Shown one piece after another: positions 1 through 13,613 of a DNA stretch of 64,000 bases (position 1 is the stretch's first letter; the number at the start of each line of letters is the position of its first letter). The translations under genes and the position numbers were made by a program. Source of the DNA: Eudromia elegans (Eukaryota; Chordata; Aves; Tinamiformes; Tinamidae); NCBI GenBank assembly GCA_003342815.1, contig PTEX01000340.1, positions 250,853 to 314,852 on the forward strand, in the 5' to 3' direction. The notes under the pieces are model-generated. The model searched no databases, was not told the DNA's origin, and saw nothing but the letters and a program-made list of their open reading frames with translations.

Positions 1-3000
1 ACTCTTGAGGGTGTCCTTGATAAAGCTCTAAAGAAGCTTTTCAGAGAAGAAGGGAGCTTTGAAAAAAAAGATAAAAAACAACAACAGAATGTTGTACAAG
101 AGGTAAGTAACCTGTCCATTGCTTCCTTGTATCAGAAAAGAGCAGATGTCTGTGCATTTATTCTGGGTTAAGTCATTTGTGTTTAAGTACAGACATATAG
201 AGAAAGGAGGTTTAGCAAAGCAGAGAACTGAAATTGTGTATGGTGTAAACTGGCTCAGATCAGACAAGTACAATAAGGATTAGTTAAAAATCCTTATGGA
301 CACCTAGACAAATTAAATTACAGTTTCATCTGATGGAAAGTAACATTTCCCATTAATCAGTGTGTAGCAGCGAGAGAAAACATGTTGATATTCAGCATCA
401 TTTGGTGGAAAGGAGCCTCATACAGTTATGTGCAAGCAGGGTGGTGATTCTCTTAGCAAAAATTCTTGAAGGTAGACTCAACTGTACGTAGAGCAACTTT
501 GCTGCAGCCTATTTTGTGGGTTAATGTGCGTTTTATTACAGTCAGATCTGTGCAGTAGTTGTGATAGTTTAGGAAAAGTGCATTTATGCATGGCAACTAT
601 TAAACCAAATAGGGTTTGATTTTTAAAATGTAAAAATGTCTGTTTATTAGTTAAAGTTTGTGTTTGCTGCAATGGCAGAATTCAGAGTAGGGAGGATACA
701 AATCCCTTTGGATATCCTAAGGTTTTTTTTAGACACAGAAAATTAGAAACACCAAGAAAAATCTTTGCTTTAATAAGATGTAGCATTGTTTAGTTTCCCC
801 TTTTCATAATGGGATGTTTATGTGTCTTAGGAAAGATCTTTCTAATGAGCTTCTTCCTGGCAGTAACATAAAGAAGGGAAGATGTTTGTATTTTTCCCTT
901 CAAGATGTTCTGGGTCCTTTCCATTAATCTGTAAAGAAGGTCATGATGGATCAAATGAAAATCCATTCTGCTTTCATTGGGACTATGATGACATCCCACT
1001 GCCATCTCTCTGAATAGCTTTTGCCATAAAGAGTCAATAAGAGCAAGGATGCTGCGAGGAGTAATGTCAGGGCTCTCCTGGCTTCAGCAGGGGAGCCGCT
1101 GGGTTGAACCTGGAGCAAATGCGTAGGGAAGTGGGAGGCCTGCTGCCTTCCTAGCCTGCCATTGAGGTCATCAGCAAAAGCCTTTGAACTTCATAGGCTC
1201 TTGTTTGGCCAAATCAAACAGAAAAACCTAAACAAAAACAATTCCAGAGAAAATTAGTAGCTTGCAACTTCAGGAATAATCTGTTCACCAAAAAGCCTTT
1301 CACAGTGGCCACAGAAAGACACTTTTTGACAAGCCAAACTGGAAAAATAACTTCAGGGTAAGTAAAGGAAAGATACAGAAGTGCACAGCTTAATTTCAGA
1401 TAATGAACTGTCTTCCCTTTGATGAAATCCAAAGGTCCACCTGCCTCTGTCATCTGCAAAATTGGTATGAGACAGAGCGATAGGCAAAGCAGTGGCACTG
1501 GGCAAAGAATTCTCTGCAAATTCTTTGGGATTGTGTGCTGCTGAAATCCTTGCACTAGAAATTTGTTGACTAGTGGATTTTTTATTTTTAATATCTATAT
1601 GGATTGTTCTTTCAGTGTTTTAGATGAATAAATGTTATATTCTAGACCACTGGATGACGAGAGGATCTCCTGACCAAGCGTGCGCTGTATGAGTAGATGG
1701 TTTCTTTGAGGGAGGGACACTACAAGGTTCTTTCATTGTTGTAAATGAATGAGTATGGGGTCAGTGAATAAGGTGATAGATAGTCTTCTTTTCTCTGTAG
1801 AGTTCATGAACTCTTCAGCTTGGGTAAGGAGGCCCCACCTGATGATACATTTCTTTGCAACCACTACCAAACTCTTCTCTGGATGCACTCTGTTTTGGGA
1901 AGATTTAGAAGCAGTCTTGTAGTACCCTGAGTATTAATCATGGAGGCAAGAATAATGATCTTTCCTTGAATAGCCACAGAGCTCCTTTTCAAAAAGGTTT
2001 TACTGATGTCCTCTTTTCTTAAACACAGTCTGAAATGTGAATGCAGATTAATTAGATTTGAGATTGTTGATTACTGTGTTGTACCAAACAGAATATGAAG
2101 GCAATTTTTAAAATTGGCCAAAAGGAGAAACTACTTAGAACTTCTTTTGAAGTGAGAAAGTTAATGAGATGTAGAAAAGAAAAAAAAAGAAAGAAAAAAA
2201 TGACTGTTGCAAAATCTCAGTTCTGCACAAATAGTATCTATTCATGGGACAGCAGAGAAAAGTGTTCTCATTTTCTTCTCAAATACATTTCTGCTGTGTT
2301 AAATATTTGTGACAATTGTATTAGGATATTTTTTGCTCTTGGGGATTCACCTGTCTGCATTTTTTGCGTGCATGCTAGTGATCTATTCTTATCTAAAAAT
2401 ATTAATGTTGAAATAGTTTTCTTTCCAGACGCAGATTAGCACAGAAAACTTACCCTTCTTTTTTTCACCCAGTACAGGGAAACTTAACATCTGTATTAGT
2501 CTTCTAAAATTGAAAGACTAAAGAAGTGGAAACTGTTAATCTCTTCTAGCCGAAGGAGGTTACAAAATTCTCTGGAGCACCTTTTCAAAACTTTGAGGTG
2601 TACAGATATAATCAAATAGATGCAGACAGCAATGTAGACTCTTTTTTTCTTTATGGTATACTCTCTAACTTCTGCTTTATCTCATTTTGTTAGCTCTTTT
2701 ATTCTTGAATATCTAGAATCTGAATTGGAGATCTACTGTCAAAATTAGTCTGAAGTTGAATTAAGGAATTAAAAAGGAAAGGTCATTTGTGGTTCTCATT
2801 AAGCTATAAAATTACATAAAGAGTAAACCTCTTTGTAAAAGTAAGGCACAAATTTTTTTTTAGATTCTTTTCAGATGGCTGCGCAAATTGAAGTTCTCAA
2901 AATTATGGGGATTTTTTTTTCTTTTGTTTCTTTGGTTCATTGGTTTGGTTGGTTTAAATAAAAGCTAAATGCTGTGTCCAGAGGTGCAATAAAACAGTCC

Positions 3001-6000
3001 AAGGTAATGCATGACTAAAAATGCAGCTGGCTGTGCTTGTGATGCTAAGATGTGGTCATATATATTATTATACAGAATGTATGCTTTGGTTGAAAAAAAG
3101 CAATTCAAAACGGTCGTCCTACAAACACAGAATCAGATGCATTGCATACGTGGAACAACAGAAAGCAGCAGTAAAATTCTTGATTCTGTGGTGTGTCTTG
3201 GTTATATTGAATCACTTCCAAGAAGTTTTCATGCTGAACTTGAAGCTGCAACATGGACAGTCTGCTTTGAGCAGTCTGCTTTGACATGCTCACTCGTTGC
3301 GCTGGATCTGTACTTGCAAAAGTGTTTGTCATCTGCTTTTTCTGGTTGTTGATGTCACAGGCTCTCAGACTGCAAAAGGCAGAAAGCAGATGGTACGGGT
3401 GGACTAAAAGAGGGAGTATCTTTAAGCAGGCAGAAGAGGGGATCTCCACTCTTGTGATATAACCCTGGACATATTTGCAGTCTCCCAGTCTGGTTTTCCA
3501 GATTGGAGACCCTTGGGACTGAACAATAGAAAGAAGGGAATTTTGTGCCCATGAGGATCACCTGTCCTGTGGTCTCTCCATTCCACAGCTGCGTTTTCCT
3601 AAGCTGTTCTGCTCCCTCTGCTCTATGCTTTTAAGTCTGCACCGTTGCAGTGGACACTCCGAATGCTGCAGCTTCTTGCTTTGGGAAGCAGCTTCAAGGG
3701 ACCTCAGCAAGTGCTGCAGAAATGTTTTCCGGTTCCTGTGTATCCAAATGGCAAGGACAGGAGAGAGGAATTAGGATCACCAGATTCTGCTCTTCCGTAG
3801 TTTCGTACTCCATTGCAGTTGCCAGTTCATTTATATTGAACAAGTCATTTGTCATAATAGTGAGGTATTTAAAATATTGATTCCTTCTGGTTGCATTATC
3901 CCCTTGTCCTTTTTAAGTCTTACTGAGATTTTGTTTAGCCATTTTTGTTATTGTCTGTTGTGCTGTGATTTTTAATTGGTTTTGCTCAAGCAGTGCATTA
4001 TTTCACTAATGTGGAAGTTCTACAAGCAGAAATAATTGTCTTAGAAATTGACACTGATTAATTTGCTCAGCTTGCATTTGCAAAAGAAAAAGTCTGACTT
4101 TTTAATCAGTATCTGCAAAGATGAACTGATTTTTAATAACAAAATGAATTAACCAGTGGTTACTGCCAGGTAACAAGTAGTTCATTCATCCACAGGGACA
4201 AGGATTTGATGGAAAAATGTTTCTGGATATGCACTGATTTTCAGCTGCCATTAGGGCAAATTTGTGTTTTGTGTTTTGAGGATAGAGTATTATTTACAGG
4301 AGCATCTTTTAGTTTGTGTAGTGTCTGTATTTCATCTGAAAAATAATTTTTGCTTCCTGTGTGATGTGATAGCCTTATAGCAGTACGGAAAGCATCATCT
4401 CATTTCCTGTGAGGATCTTGATTGTTTCTGCAGAAGTGAGAGTGTAGATCAGTTTCATTACTTCTTCACTCTGTCATTGATCTTTCTGCTGAGAATGCCA
4501 GAGATCGGGCAATTCCTTAGAGCTGGTTGTAACTTCTGTAATATGAACTCTTGCCACTGGGAAAGGGCCAAGACCTTCAAGCACGTTTTATTGACTATTT
4601 TCTGCAATATTTGCAAGGTAGAAATTTCTCATTGCCATGTCTGAATCTTTCAGTATATTAGGGGGGGTTTAGTAATTTTTTTTTTTTTCCTTTTGTAGAC
4701 AGTGAAATTGGTCTTAGAATGTCTGAGTTTAGTACCGGGGCGGTTTCCAGGGACACAATTGTCTAGGCACTGCAGGAAAGAAAGAGCAGTGTGAATGCAG
4801 TGAATGTGCTGTTTGTGCCTTGAGTCCTCTGGAGACCCTGCGGTCTCCTGTTCCAAGTGCTGGAGCCCATGATGCTGCTCTGTGTCAGCCAGCACTGAGT
4901 GGTATTGTGCTTGCCTTCCAGCCATCCCCATTGAAAAAGCCACTGCCTCCCATTACAACTTTGCAAATCCATCTGCATAGTGTTTTTATTCATTTGGAAG
5001 CACTTCATGGGCATGGCCAAGAGTGCTAAAGCTCGCTTGCTCTTCAAAGCAATCAGTTCAGGGACTAGCTGTGAAAGACAGGAAGGCTTTGGGTGGAGGC
5101 ATGTTTTATATAACTGTTCTTCCTTGTGACAGTGGAGACTAGTGTTGCGTATGCTGTAAAACAGGGTGTAACTTGTACTATTTGTTGGTATTGAGTCTAA
5201 AGCAATGCTGAATTTAGTTGTGTTCCCATTCTTTTGCAAGGATGTCTATAAACAGTGTAGCATCCCAGTCAGTGTTTATATTTTCTGTGGCACCAGCCAT
5301 ATATTCTTGTCTTTCATGCTCTTAATAGGATTTTTTTTTCTAAGTATGTAAGTGTAATTTCAGATTCATGACATTGAAGTGATTATTTAGTACTATTACT
5401 AAATGTACTTCTATTTCGTTGTTATAGTAGTAAGTGGTACATGCAAAGGCAACCTTCATCTTGTTTTTTGTTTAGGAATAATGTTAAGTGAGAGAGCCAA
5501 ACAGTGCTGCAGAGTTGTAGAGTAAAATGTTTCCTTTCAAATATGCACACTGTCAGCAAGGTTTAAAAGAAATAATTAATTTTACAATACTTCTCAGACT
5601 ACAGCAACTGAGGGAAGAGAGGTGGCTTTTCTTAGTTACAGAAACTTAAAGAGGAAACTGAAGAAAAAGAGGCTCCGAGTGTAAAAAGAGCAGGAAATTT
5701 CTTGCTGTTGTTCAGAAGAGCTGTAAAACAGGAATACAACAATGGGCTGTATCATTTTTTGTGGAAATTTCCTCCCCCCCTCTCCCTTTTTTTTTTTTCT
5801 TTTTTCTCCTTGCACCTTTTGCTTAATATGGAAACTCAGCTATTAACTCCTTGTAACTCTGAGCAAGTTGATGCAGGGTGCAGGAGGTTATCTGCATTTG
5901 CAGGCAAAACACATCCTGGAACGGAAGGAGAGGGCAGAAGTTGGAAATAAATATGCACTGTAGACATGATAACCACTTAAATCAATTTAGCTTAAGTCAA

Positions 6001-7734
6001 TATGCTTTGGCATGTCATTTGGTAAAGTTTCACATATCTTGTGCAGCTCATTCTGCAAATGTATTTGTCATAGTACAGTGTGTACTGAATTCCTTTGAGA
6101 TTCAGCAAGCTGGCCCGTGATACAAACAAGGTATTTACTAAAACACCAATCAAGATAAGCAAGGTGAGAAAGAAAGAGGAGATCCTGAGGTGAAAGGGCA
6201 GTAATTTTTTTAAGTGGAGGTGAATGAAAATAAGCAAGGAAATGAAATGCTGTGCTCGTGCAGATTTATTTGAAACTGTTATCAAGACATAATAGTAACT
6301 TTAGCCTTTGGATCATATTACAAGAATTTCATGGAGACCAGGAGATTCTTATCTGCATTTCCACAGTATGATTTACTGCTCTGTGCCAGTCTGCTGAACA
6401 CTTAACAGGCACACACTTACGAAATCATGATGGCATATCCTGGGGCTTTTAGAATATTTTATCACTTTAAAGTGTATTTCAAGGGCAGTTTCAATGTTCC
6501 TCTTTAAACGATTACTGTTACATTGTTCAGAATAGTCTTAAGCCAAATAATTTCATTTTCTTAAGTCATCTGTACAGCCTCCCTTCAAAGTGATATATAC
6601 CGGAGAGGGTGAAGGCTTTGCCCAAAATTGCAGAAGGAATCAAAAGAAGTAGCATCTTCCTGCTGTGGAGAAGATCTGGTGTTCTGTAACTTAGAATAGA
6701 AGATCAACATTTCTGTACTAGTTACTAGTCACTGAGCCACTATAATCAAGAAAATAATATCAACTTTTTTTTCCTTGACAGCATGAATTTAAACCATTTT
6801 TCAACATTTTATATTCATTTCACTGTATGCTCAAAAGTGTCCATTAATGTTTTGACCGAGAATATATAGACCAAATGTATAGACAATATATAGACCGTGC
6901 AGGAGAGGAGAAACTGGAGACCAAGTGTCTGTGGCAGGTAACTGAACATTCATGCTTATAGTGTAGAATCCCTTTTCTTTTCTAAAAGAAAAGCAGAGGG
7001 GTTTTTTTATGTGGGTTTAGTAGCCATTCATCTTGCATTACTACTAAAGATCCCATCTATACCAGTTACAGAAAGAGTGAACCTTTTGTAGGTACAGTCA
7101 GCAATAAAAATATTTTGAGTGTAGATACATGAAATCTTTTTGCTCAAGGACATAGTTCTGAGACTTAATTTCAGATAAGAAAAAGCTAGAGAATGCAGAG
7201 AATAGCATTATCTGAACCCTCTGCAAGGGCCCAGGACCAACCAGTCCTAGGTGAGTCAGTACATGAGGCACCAGTGGTTGTTTGTGCAGCAGGCAATATT
7301 ATTATGCTAACCTTACAAAGGAAGGAGCCAAGTATTAAATATATCAATCTGCAGAAAGGTCAGTGGAAGAGCTGATAACTTGAATATTATTACAGCATGT
7401 CAGTGGAAGCCATCATTGGAGTTTAGTCTTCATAGTCCAATGCAAATCACCTGCTTTCTTGGTGTTTCTCATGTGGCAGCTATAAAATTCCAGTGCAACA
7501 TGGAAATCTCCCACAGGGCTTCCTTCCCTAGGCTGTAACATTGTCTTGTATGCCATTGGTTTATAAGTGGTATGAAAAAACAGCCAAGTCGAGGCACAGC
7601 TTTACTAATGCCCTTGCCTAGTACCTATTTGTTATTTGCCTTATAGGCTGCCTTGGCAGGACCATGCGTTTGTTTGTGTTGAACAAAGCAGTGCTTATAA
7701 GCAGTGATTGTTTGGTGAAGATGTACAGACAAAT
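1..7734. other. Intronic/non-coding sequence, no gene recognised
   Basis: This stretch is AT-rich and has only short open frames without recognisable domains; the longest, about 158 codons antisense at 4763-5239, looks like chance. It is probably LPAR1 intron or sequence upstream of it. Visible minor structure: an A/G-rich run at 2173-2200, a 14-bp tandem duplication at 3258-3284, T-rich runs near 4676-4690 and 5788-5810, and nothing resembling an RNA gene or mobile element. Confidence 0.6.
3258..3284. repeat. Short 14-bp tandem duplication
   Basis: The unit CAGTCTGCTTTGAG occurs twice head to tail, the second copy lacking its last base. It is a small slippage-type duplication in non-coding sequence. 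Confidence 0.85.
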
Positions 7735-7783
7735 GATATATATGTGTGTGTATATATATATATATATATAATATATATATAAT
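7735..7783. repeat. (TA)n/(TG)n dinucleotide microsatellite
   Basis: A run of TA dinucleotides with an embedded TGTGTGTG stretch and a one-base phase slip (TATAATATA). This is a simple repeat that is probably length-polymorphic. Confidence 0.95.
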
Positions 7784-8935
7784 GACTGTGAAGTAACATC
7801 TAGAAGTAGAGTCTTTCTGTGAGATTTTTTTTTTCATGTTATCTGGACATCTTTCTGCATGTTGTTCTAGTGTTTGCTTTGTTTTGTCTTACCTTCTTTG
7901 ATGGATTTAAGGGCTTTTTTCATCTGACATCAATTAAAGCTATATCCTCTTTGCAGCTGTAAATTAGGCTTTTATTCCCTGGAGGTGGGCAGGGAAGGTA
8001 ATCTCCTTTAGCTGAACCAGGTATAATAATCTCAGGAGTGCATGAAATCAACATGTTCTGCATTACTTGATCCATTGACTTGAATTATAGGAAGTAAAGG
8101 TACAGTGCCAAAGAGATGGTCTGAGAGGAGTAGAAGAAACCCTAGCTGAAAGGTCGCAGCCACGTAAGAAACCTGGTACTGTCTGATGCAGGAAACAGGA
8201 ATGGTTTCTGAAAGCCCAGCTTGTGTTTCACTCCCAGCACATCATTGTGGTGGAAATAATGGACATTCGTGGACTCAGATGAGAGACATGGTGATGCAGA
8301 ATTGCCTCTCCTAAATCACAGATCTCCTTATTCTCTTCAAGAAAGGGAGGAGAGGTGTAATTAGTTTTGTCATCACAGCAGAAGCTTCAGAATAGTTCAG
8401 TCAAGACAGTATTTTTGTGAAGACTTGTTTGCATTTCTTCTTAGTACTTAATGACAAAACAGCATTGTTCCTCTTTCCTTTGGTCCGAGGCAGCTGATCC
8501 AGAAACTGTAATGGTTAATCATAACATATTTGACGAGCAGTATGTTTTGTTTGGTTGGTGTGCCTGCTGTGTATATTGGGTGCGCATGTTGTGTCAAGTG
8601 TCAGCTGATTTTTCTCAATTAAAAGTCAACTCAATCAAAAAAAATCAAAATAAATAAAAAAACCTCAACAAACGTGTCACAGTGATGACTTTCTGAATGT
8701 TCTGTTCTATGGTGACACATCATCTTTTAAAGATGAGTAACCTTTGCCGGGGAGAAGAAATTTGGTGATCTTCACTTTACTAATTTTAAACACAGATCCA
8801 ACTTCTTTTCCGTAACTTACGTTACTCTAGATATGCTTACAGCACAGGCAGTAGCATCTATCAAGAAAGAATGAGTGTAATTCATGGGCAATGCATGGAT
8901 TTCCGATTTTTGAGAATGATGTGTAAGATTCTATA

Positions 8936-8971
<36 letters not shown>

Positions 8972-9760
8972 GCTTTTACCACAGCAACTCAACACAATCT
9001 TATTAGTAAGAAGCCACTCCTGTACTTTTGTGGTTCTCACTTCCTTTTTAAAAGCAATTACATTTGCTGACATAATGCCCTTTAGTGAAGTTTATTTGAA
9101 GATCCTATTCCCTTTATTTGTTGTTCTTGAAAACTGGGGGCCCATACCCTGCTCTCACACGGATATTAAGTTAGAGACTACCTTTGTTTTCTTGAATGGA
9201 GTGAGCCTGTTTGTGCAATGCTGGCAGAGCACGGCCAGGTTGCATTTTGTTATTGCTCAAGGGAGGCTGGCGGGGAGCTTGTTTTGCACAGTCCAAATGA
9301 TTTTCAGCTGGAATGCTTTCAGGAGCCCAACTTGATGGCGAAGTCTTCATCGTAGCCTTAGTTGTGTGTCAAGTACATCACACACAGTGCAAAAGCAGCC
9401 CCCTCCTTCACTTCCACCATGCCTGCCTCTGTGTGCACAGCCTTCGGTGACACTGTTCTCTCGAGTGGGCAGAGCACCCAGGGTCCTAATCCTTACATTT
9501 TAGCTACCTGTCACATCAGGAGATGATTCGAAGTAAGTGGTTTTGGCTAGGTAGACTACAAGTATTAAACAGGATATGGAAGAGGCAGCATTTACAGCAC
9601 TGAGGTCCCAAGGAGAAGCTTTGCTGAGAGCCCTCATACGCTTCTGAGGCCAGCTCCTGGGATGTGGGAGGGTTACTGGTTTCTCCCTACAGTAAAAACT
9701 ATGGGAAAAGAAAGAAGACACTATTTAGAGTATAGTTTATGCTGTGCCTGCACACAGTAG
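7784..9760. other. Intronic/non-coding sequence, no gene recognised
   Basis: No gene or mobile element was recognised. A 154-codon open frame at 8871-9335 owes its middle to the poly-T run at 8939-8968 (a polyphenylalanine block) and shows no family resemblance, so it is not annotated as coding. Confidence 0.6.
8939..8968. repeat. Poly-T tract, about 30 bases
   Basis: An uninterrupted run of about 30 T. It could be a plain homopolymer or the tail of an old antisense retrocopy, but no recognisable retrocopy body was seen beside it. Homopolymers of this length are also prone to sequencing length error. Confidence 0.95.
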
Positions 9761-9926
9761 TAGCTTTGACCTATTTACTCATGATCTCTGTGCTGAAGGG
9801 ATGGAGTGCTGCCTCAGCAAGTTTGCTGATGATACTAAGCTGGGAGGAATAGCTGACAGCCCTGAGGGCTGTGCTGCTATCCAGAGGGACCTGGACAGAC
9901 TGGACAGCTGAGCGGCGAGTAACCTC

Positions 9927-10625
9927 ATGAAGTTCAACAAGGGCAAGTGTAGGGTCCTGCACCTGGGGAGGAATAACCCTAGACATGCCTACAGGCTGGG
10001 GACCGACCTCCTGGAGAACAGCTCTGCAGAGAGGGACCTGGGCGTCATGGTGGACGACAAGTTGACCATGAGGCAGCAGTGTGTCCTCGTGGCCAAGAAG
10101 GCCAATGGGATCCTGGGGTGCATTAAGCAGAGCGTCTCCAACAGGTTGAGGGAGGTGATTCTGCCTCTCTACTCAGCCCTGGTGAGGCCGCACCTCGAGT
10201 ACTGTGTGCAGTTCTGGGCTCCCCAGTGCAGGAGGGATGTGGAGCTGCTAGAGAGAGTCCAGCACAGGGCTACGAAGATGATTAGGGGTCTGGAACATCT
10301 GCCCTATGAGGAAAGGCTGAGAGAGCTGGGCCTCTTCAGCCTGGAGAAGAGAAGACTGAGAGGGGATCTGATCAATGTATATAAATATCTCAAGAAAGGG
10401 AGTGAGGAGGAGGGGGCTGGCCTCTTCTCAGTGGTGGCTAGTGATAGAACTAGGGGAAATGGCCAAAAATTGAGGCACCAAAAGTTCCACAGGAACTTGA
10501 GGAAGAATTTCTTAACAGTGAGGGTGACAGAGCCCTGGAACAGGCTGCCCAGAGAGGTTGTGGAGTCTCCTTCTCTGGAGATCTTCAAAACCCGCCTGGA
10601 CATCACCCTGTGCCACATGCTCTAG
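9927..10625 (+). pseudogene. CR1 ORF2 C-terminal fragment (reverse transcriptase, 232 codons open)
   Basis: This is the longest transposon-derived open frame in the window. It begins at an internal Met just after the in-frame TGA (9909-9911) and runs to the natural CR1 ORF2 stop. It covers the region after the catalytic palm motif to the C-terminus: [22 protein letters not shown] and the terminal [14 protein letters not shown]. The endonuclease and most reverse-transcriptase motifs are absent, so no active enzyme can be made. The intact downstream frame suggests a fairly recent insertion or low divergence. Confidence 0.92.
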
Positions 10626-10689
10626 GGGACCCTGCGTGTGCAGGGGGGTTGGACTAGATGACCTCTACAGGTCCCTTCCAACCCTAGCC

Positions 10690-10709
10690 ATTCTATGATT
10701 CTATGATTC
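10690..10709 (+). repeat. CR1 3'-terminal octamer repeat (ATTCTATG)2
   Basis: Two exact copies of ATTCTATG followed by ATTC mark the 3' end of the CR1 element. CR1 uses such short octamer tails in place of poly-A, and this is how the element's orientation and exact 3' end were set. Confidence 0.93.
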
Positions 10710-11326
10710 ATTGAGGACTTTGGCATACACAGTGCATTGATAAAGCTTTTTTTATTAATTTTGTCTGTTGAACCTGCAAGGTCCTTTAGGAAGCTCAGTA
10801 TTGCCTGCAGGGAAAAAGGATCTCCTTCCTTCCTTTCTTGCATCCTTCCTCCTTCCTTTAGCATATTCTGTCCATCTTTCTGATGGGCACTTCTTAAAAT
10901 AGACACAGTCTGCTCACTAAAATGTCAGGAGATCAACCTGTCAATCTAATCAGTAGAGGTAGTCCCAGGATCTGCTTCAGTAAGCAGAAGGAACATGGAA
11001 AGGGTAGAGAAGAGATGAGAGAAGTAACATCTCTGCCTTTTGGTGAGCCGAGACGCTACTTGGGCTCGGCTGTGTGATGAAACTGTGCCAGTGCTGGCTG
11101 CATCTCTTCTCCTTTACCGAACCAACTTTCATTAAAATCTGATTTCATCTTGTGTTTCACATCCGGTACCCTGCTGTTTTACAGGGAGTTCTGGTAGTTC
11201 TCCTTTGGTTTCATTGGAGATTTTCATGTATATTTATACATTCTATTACACATCAGTAAGCTATATTGAATCCTGATGGTCTGTTCATATACATGCTGTT
11301 TGGATGTTTGAAACTATAAAAAGTTC

Positions 11327-11349
11327 TTTTTTTTTTTTTTTTTTTTTTT
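11327..11349. repeat. Poly-T tract, about 23 bases
   Basis: A homopolymer run of T with no recognisable retrocopy beside it. Confidence 0.93.
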
Positions 11350-13572
11350 AAGTTTACAGCTTCAGCCTGAATACCCATGTTTTGCATTGCTTTATTGTCT
11401 TCACAAAGCAAAGTCCCAAGAGCTAAGTTTTTTTTTATTTTTCCCTTGGGTGCAGCAGCATTACCCTTCTCGCATGGGAGACTTTGGTCACTAGAGCTAG
11501 TCTTTTGCATGAGTGAGGAGAGCTCCCAGTTGTTTTTTCAGATGAGTCCCAAAAGCTGTAGTGGGTGACCTGTAAAAAGAACACATACATCCAAAAAAAG
11601 AAAAAGGCACATAGGAAAAAAAAGACCAACAAAAAACCTAAAGCAGAGAATTGAGGTGAAGCGTGTTGAGAAAGAGGGGCACTGTTATGAAGGACCTGTG
11701 ATTGTACAGTTTCCGATGGGGATATTTGTGTTGCTTTGCCCTCAGGATGGGCATCTGTGCCCTCTTGCTCCTGACGCAGCAGATCTGTGTCGCTGACCCG
11801 AGGGTAGCAGGGCAGGAGATGTTGGTTCCTCTTCCATCCTGGCTCCGAGTGTCTCTGTGCTAGAGGAAATGCCTTTGGACAACGACAGCCAGCTGCTGGG
11901 CTGCAGCTGACCCTCCCTGTGCTGAACTTCCATTTTTTGCTCATTTTACTTCATGGTCTTGCAAAGGCTCACCCCTTTCCTGGGAAGTTCTCCTTCTTAT
12001 AGGAAAATTTGCCTTCTTTACCAGTTAGTGGAATCTAATGACATATAGGTCATTGAAACAATAGGTGATATATCCAAGGTGAGTGCTTAGCTTTTGACTA
12101 TTTTTGTATTTTTACTGCAGTATTTTTGGAGTATTTTCTATTATTATTTTATTTTGCAGTATTTTTATTGCAGTATATTTATTTTGGCTGTAGTTTTTTA
12201 TTTCTTGTGCTGTTTGGAGGCCTCTTTTACCATGCAAGGTAAATTCAGAAGAGTCTTTATTAACATAGCCAGAATGAATGATCAGTGTGATATTATATGC
12301 AATCAAATACAAATAGGGACGTAAGGAGAAACCCTACCTGTATTTTCATTGCATATAATTCTAATGGTTATGTGTCTAGGTTATTTTTTTTTTTTTTTAC
12401 TAGTACTGTGGTTTTTTGTTTCCTGAAGAAATGGCAAAAAGTGATTACAGAGATACTTAATCTCTCCTCTGTGTTAGATTGGTAGCTACATTTTGGGGTT
12501 CAGCTTTTTGCCCATCCAGGCGTTAGTTGGAGTGTAAAGAATTAGACTTTTTGTTTTGTTTGGCATTTTCTCTCTTCTGCTCATGATACATGATTCTTCC
12601 CTACTATAAAAAAGATGAGAAATAATCATTTTCATCTGATAAATAGGATTCTGAGAGAACTTTTTCTGTCAAGTCTTGACAGCTCTGAAGTGTCTGCTTC
12701 ATCTGTAAAAGTTTTTCTTCTTTCTTTATTCAAGAGCAGCAGCCTTTTGGAAGTAAGAGGAGAATGAGTTTCAAACCAAATAAAGGTGAGATGCTGTAAG
12801 GCAGATGCAGGACATTGCTTTTCTTAAGTGTGTTTTGAAGAAGTTTTGATAAAGTTTTACTTAAATTCAGTCTTCTTAATCAAGTCGCAAAGCTTACTTG
12901 GGTCAGAAAAGCACATAAATAAGTTTCAATTTAACAGTATTTGAATCTGTTTTCTACATCTGTCATGCACAGTAGAAAAGTTAGTGAATTCCAGAAAATA
13001 GACAAAATTCTGCTTTGAAAAGGAAGAGGGAATCTCAGAGGATCTGTGGCTTGGATATTTCATTTCCAATGGAGGGGTTTTTTTCCAGTGGATTTTTTTT
13101 TTTTCCTGAGGAAGGCTGAATCTCTGTTTTCTTTCCTCTCCTGGAGTATAGTAGTATAAATTTGGAGCAAGGAATGGAAAAAATGAAATGCTGCTAGCAA
13201 GAGATGAGTAGGAAAGAATAGGGGTCATTGGAAAGCTATATAAAGATGGAAAAAGTGATCCTAGAGCTTGGAAGATGAGAATGTCAGCTACATGTGACGT
13301 AAGGCACTCTGGGATGTGCTGAAATATGAAGCAGGCGTTTTAAGATGATGCTTTTTAAGAAGAGGGAATAATTTCCACAATACCTTGCAAAGACTGAGTT
13401 TAAATTAACAACAAAAAAAAGACATAACTGACTCAGAGCTCATGTGGAGTGCAACTTTCCTACTACATTATCTATCTGTTCTTTCTTGGCTTGCTAAGTA
13501 AAAGTTGGCTTAGATAAAACAAACCAAAGACCATGAAAGTTTCCAGCGTTGTCTGTATGATTATACCATGCC

Positions 13573-13613
13573 CTGGTATATACCATTATATATACTGGTA
13601 TATATCATTATAC
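13573..13613. repeat. 22-bp AT-rich tandem duplication
   Basis: Two near-identical units beginning CTGGTATATA are spaced 22 bases apart and are themselves rich in TATA/ATAT. Confidence 0.75.

Larger units (their letters stand above)
9762..10709 (+). mobile_element. CR1 LINE, 5'-truncated, 3' end of ORF2 plus 3' UTR
   Basis: This is the 3' portion of a CR1 non-LTR retrotransposon. The frame starting near 9765 reads through a typical CR1 reverse-transcriptase segment, [15 protein letters not shown], with the catalytic F-A-D-D at 9822-9833. It continues into the usual C-terminal thumb region ([23 protein letters not shown]) and ends at TAG 10623-10625. A short 3' UTR with the conserved GGTTGGACTAGATGACC-type segment follows. 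The 3' end is the octamer repeat ATTCTATG (two copies plus ATTC, 10690-10709). One in-frame TGA at 9909-9911 falls where CR1 normally has Trp. The 5' truncation at about 9762 is an estimate. Confidence 0.95.

Noticed and set aside
2872..2900. ATGGCTGCGC... as the possible LPAR1 N-terminal exon (M-A-A...)
   Set aside because: After M-A-A the frame reads Q-I-E-V-L, not the S-T-S-x-P-V-I-S-Q-P-Q expected, and no donor follows in the right phase.
4763..5239. 158-codon antisense open frame
   Set aside because: It has no domain, no signal or membrane pattern and no splice-site context suggesting a real exon; a frame of this length can occur by chance in 64 kb.
8871..9335. 154-codon frame with a polyphenylalanine block
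   Set aside because: The block comes from the poly-T run at 8939-8968 and the rest has no recognisable features.
11435..11944. 169-codon antisense frame
   Set aside because: Low-complexity segments (Phe-rich stretch) and no family resemblance; most likely chance.
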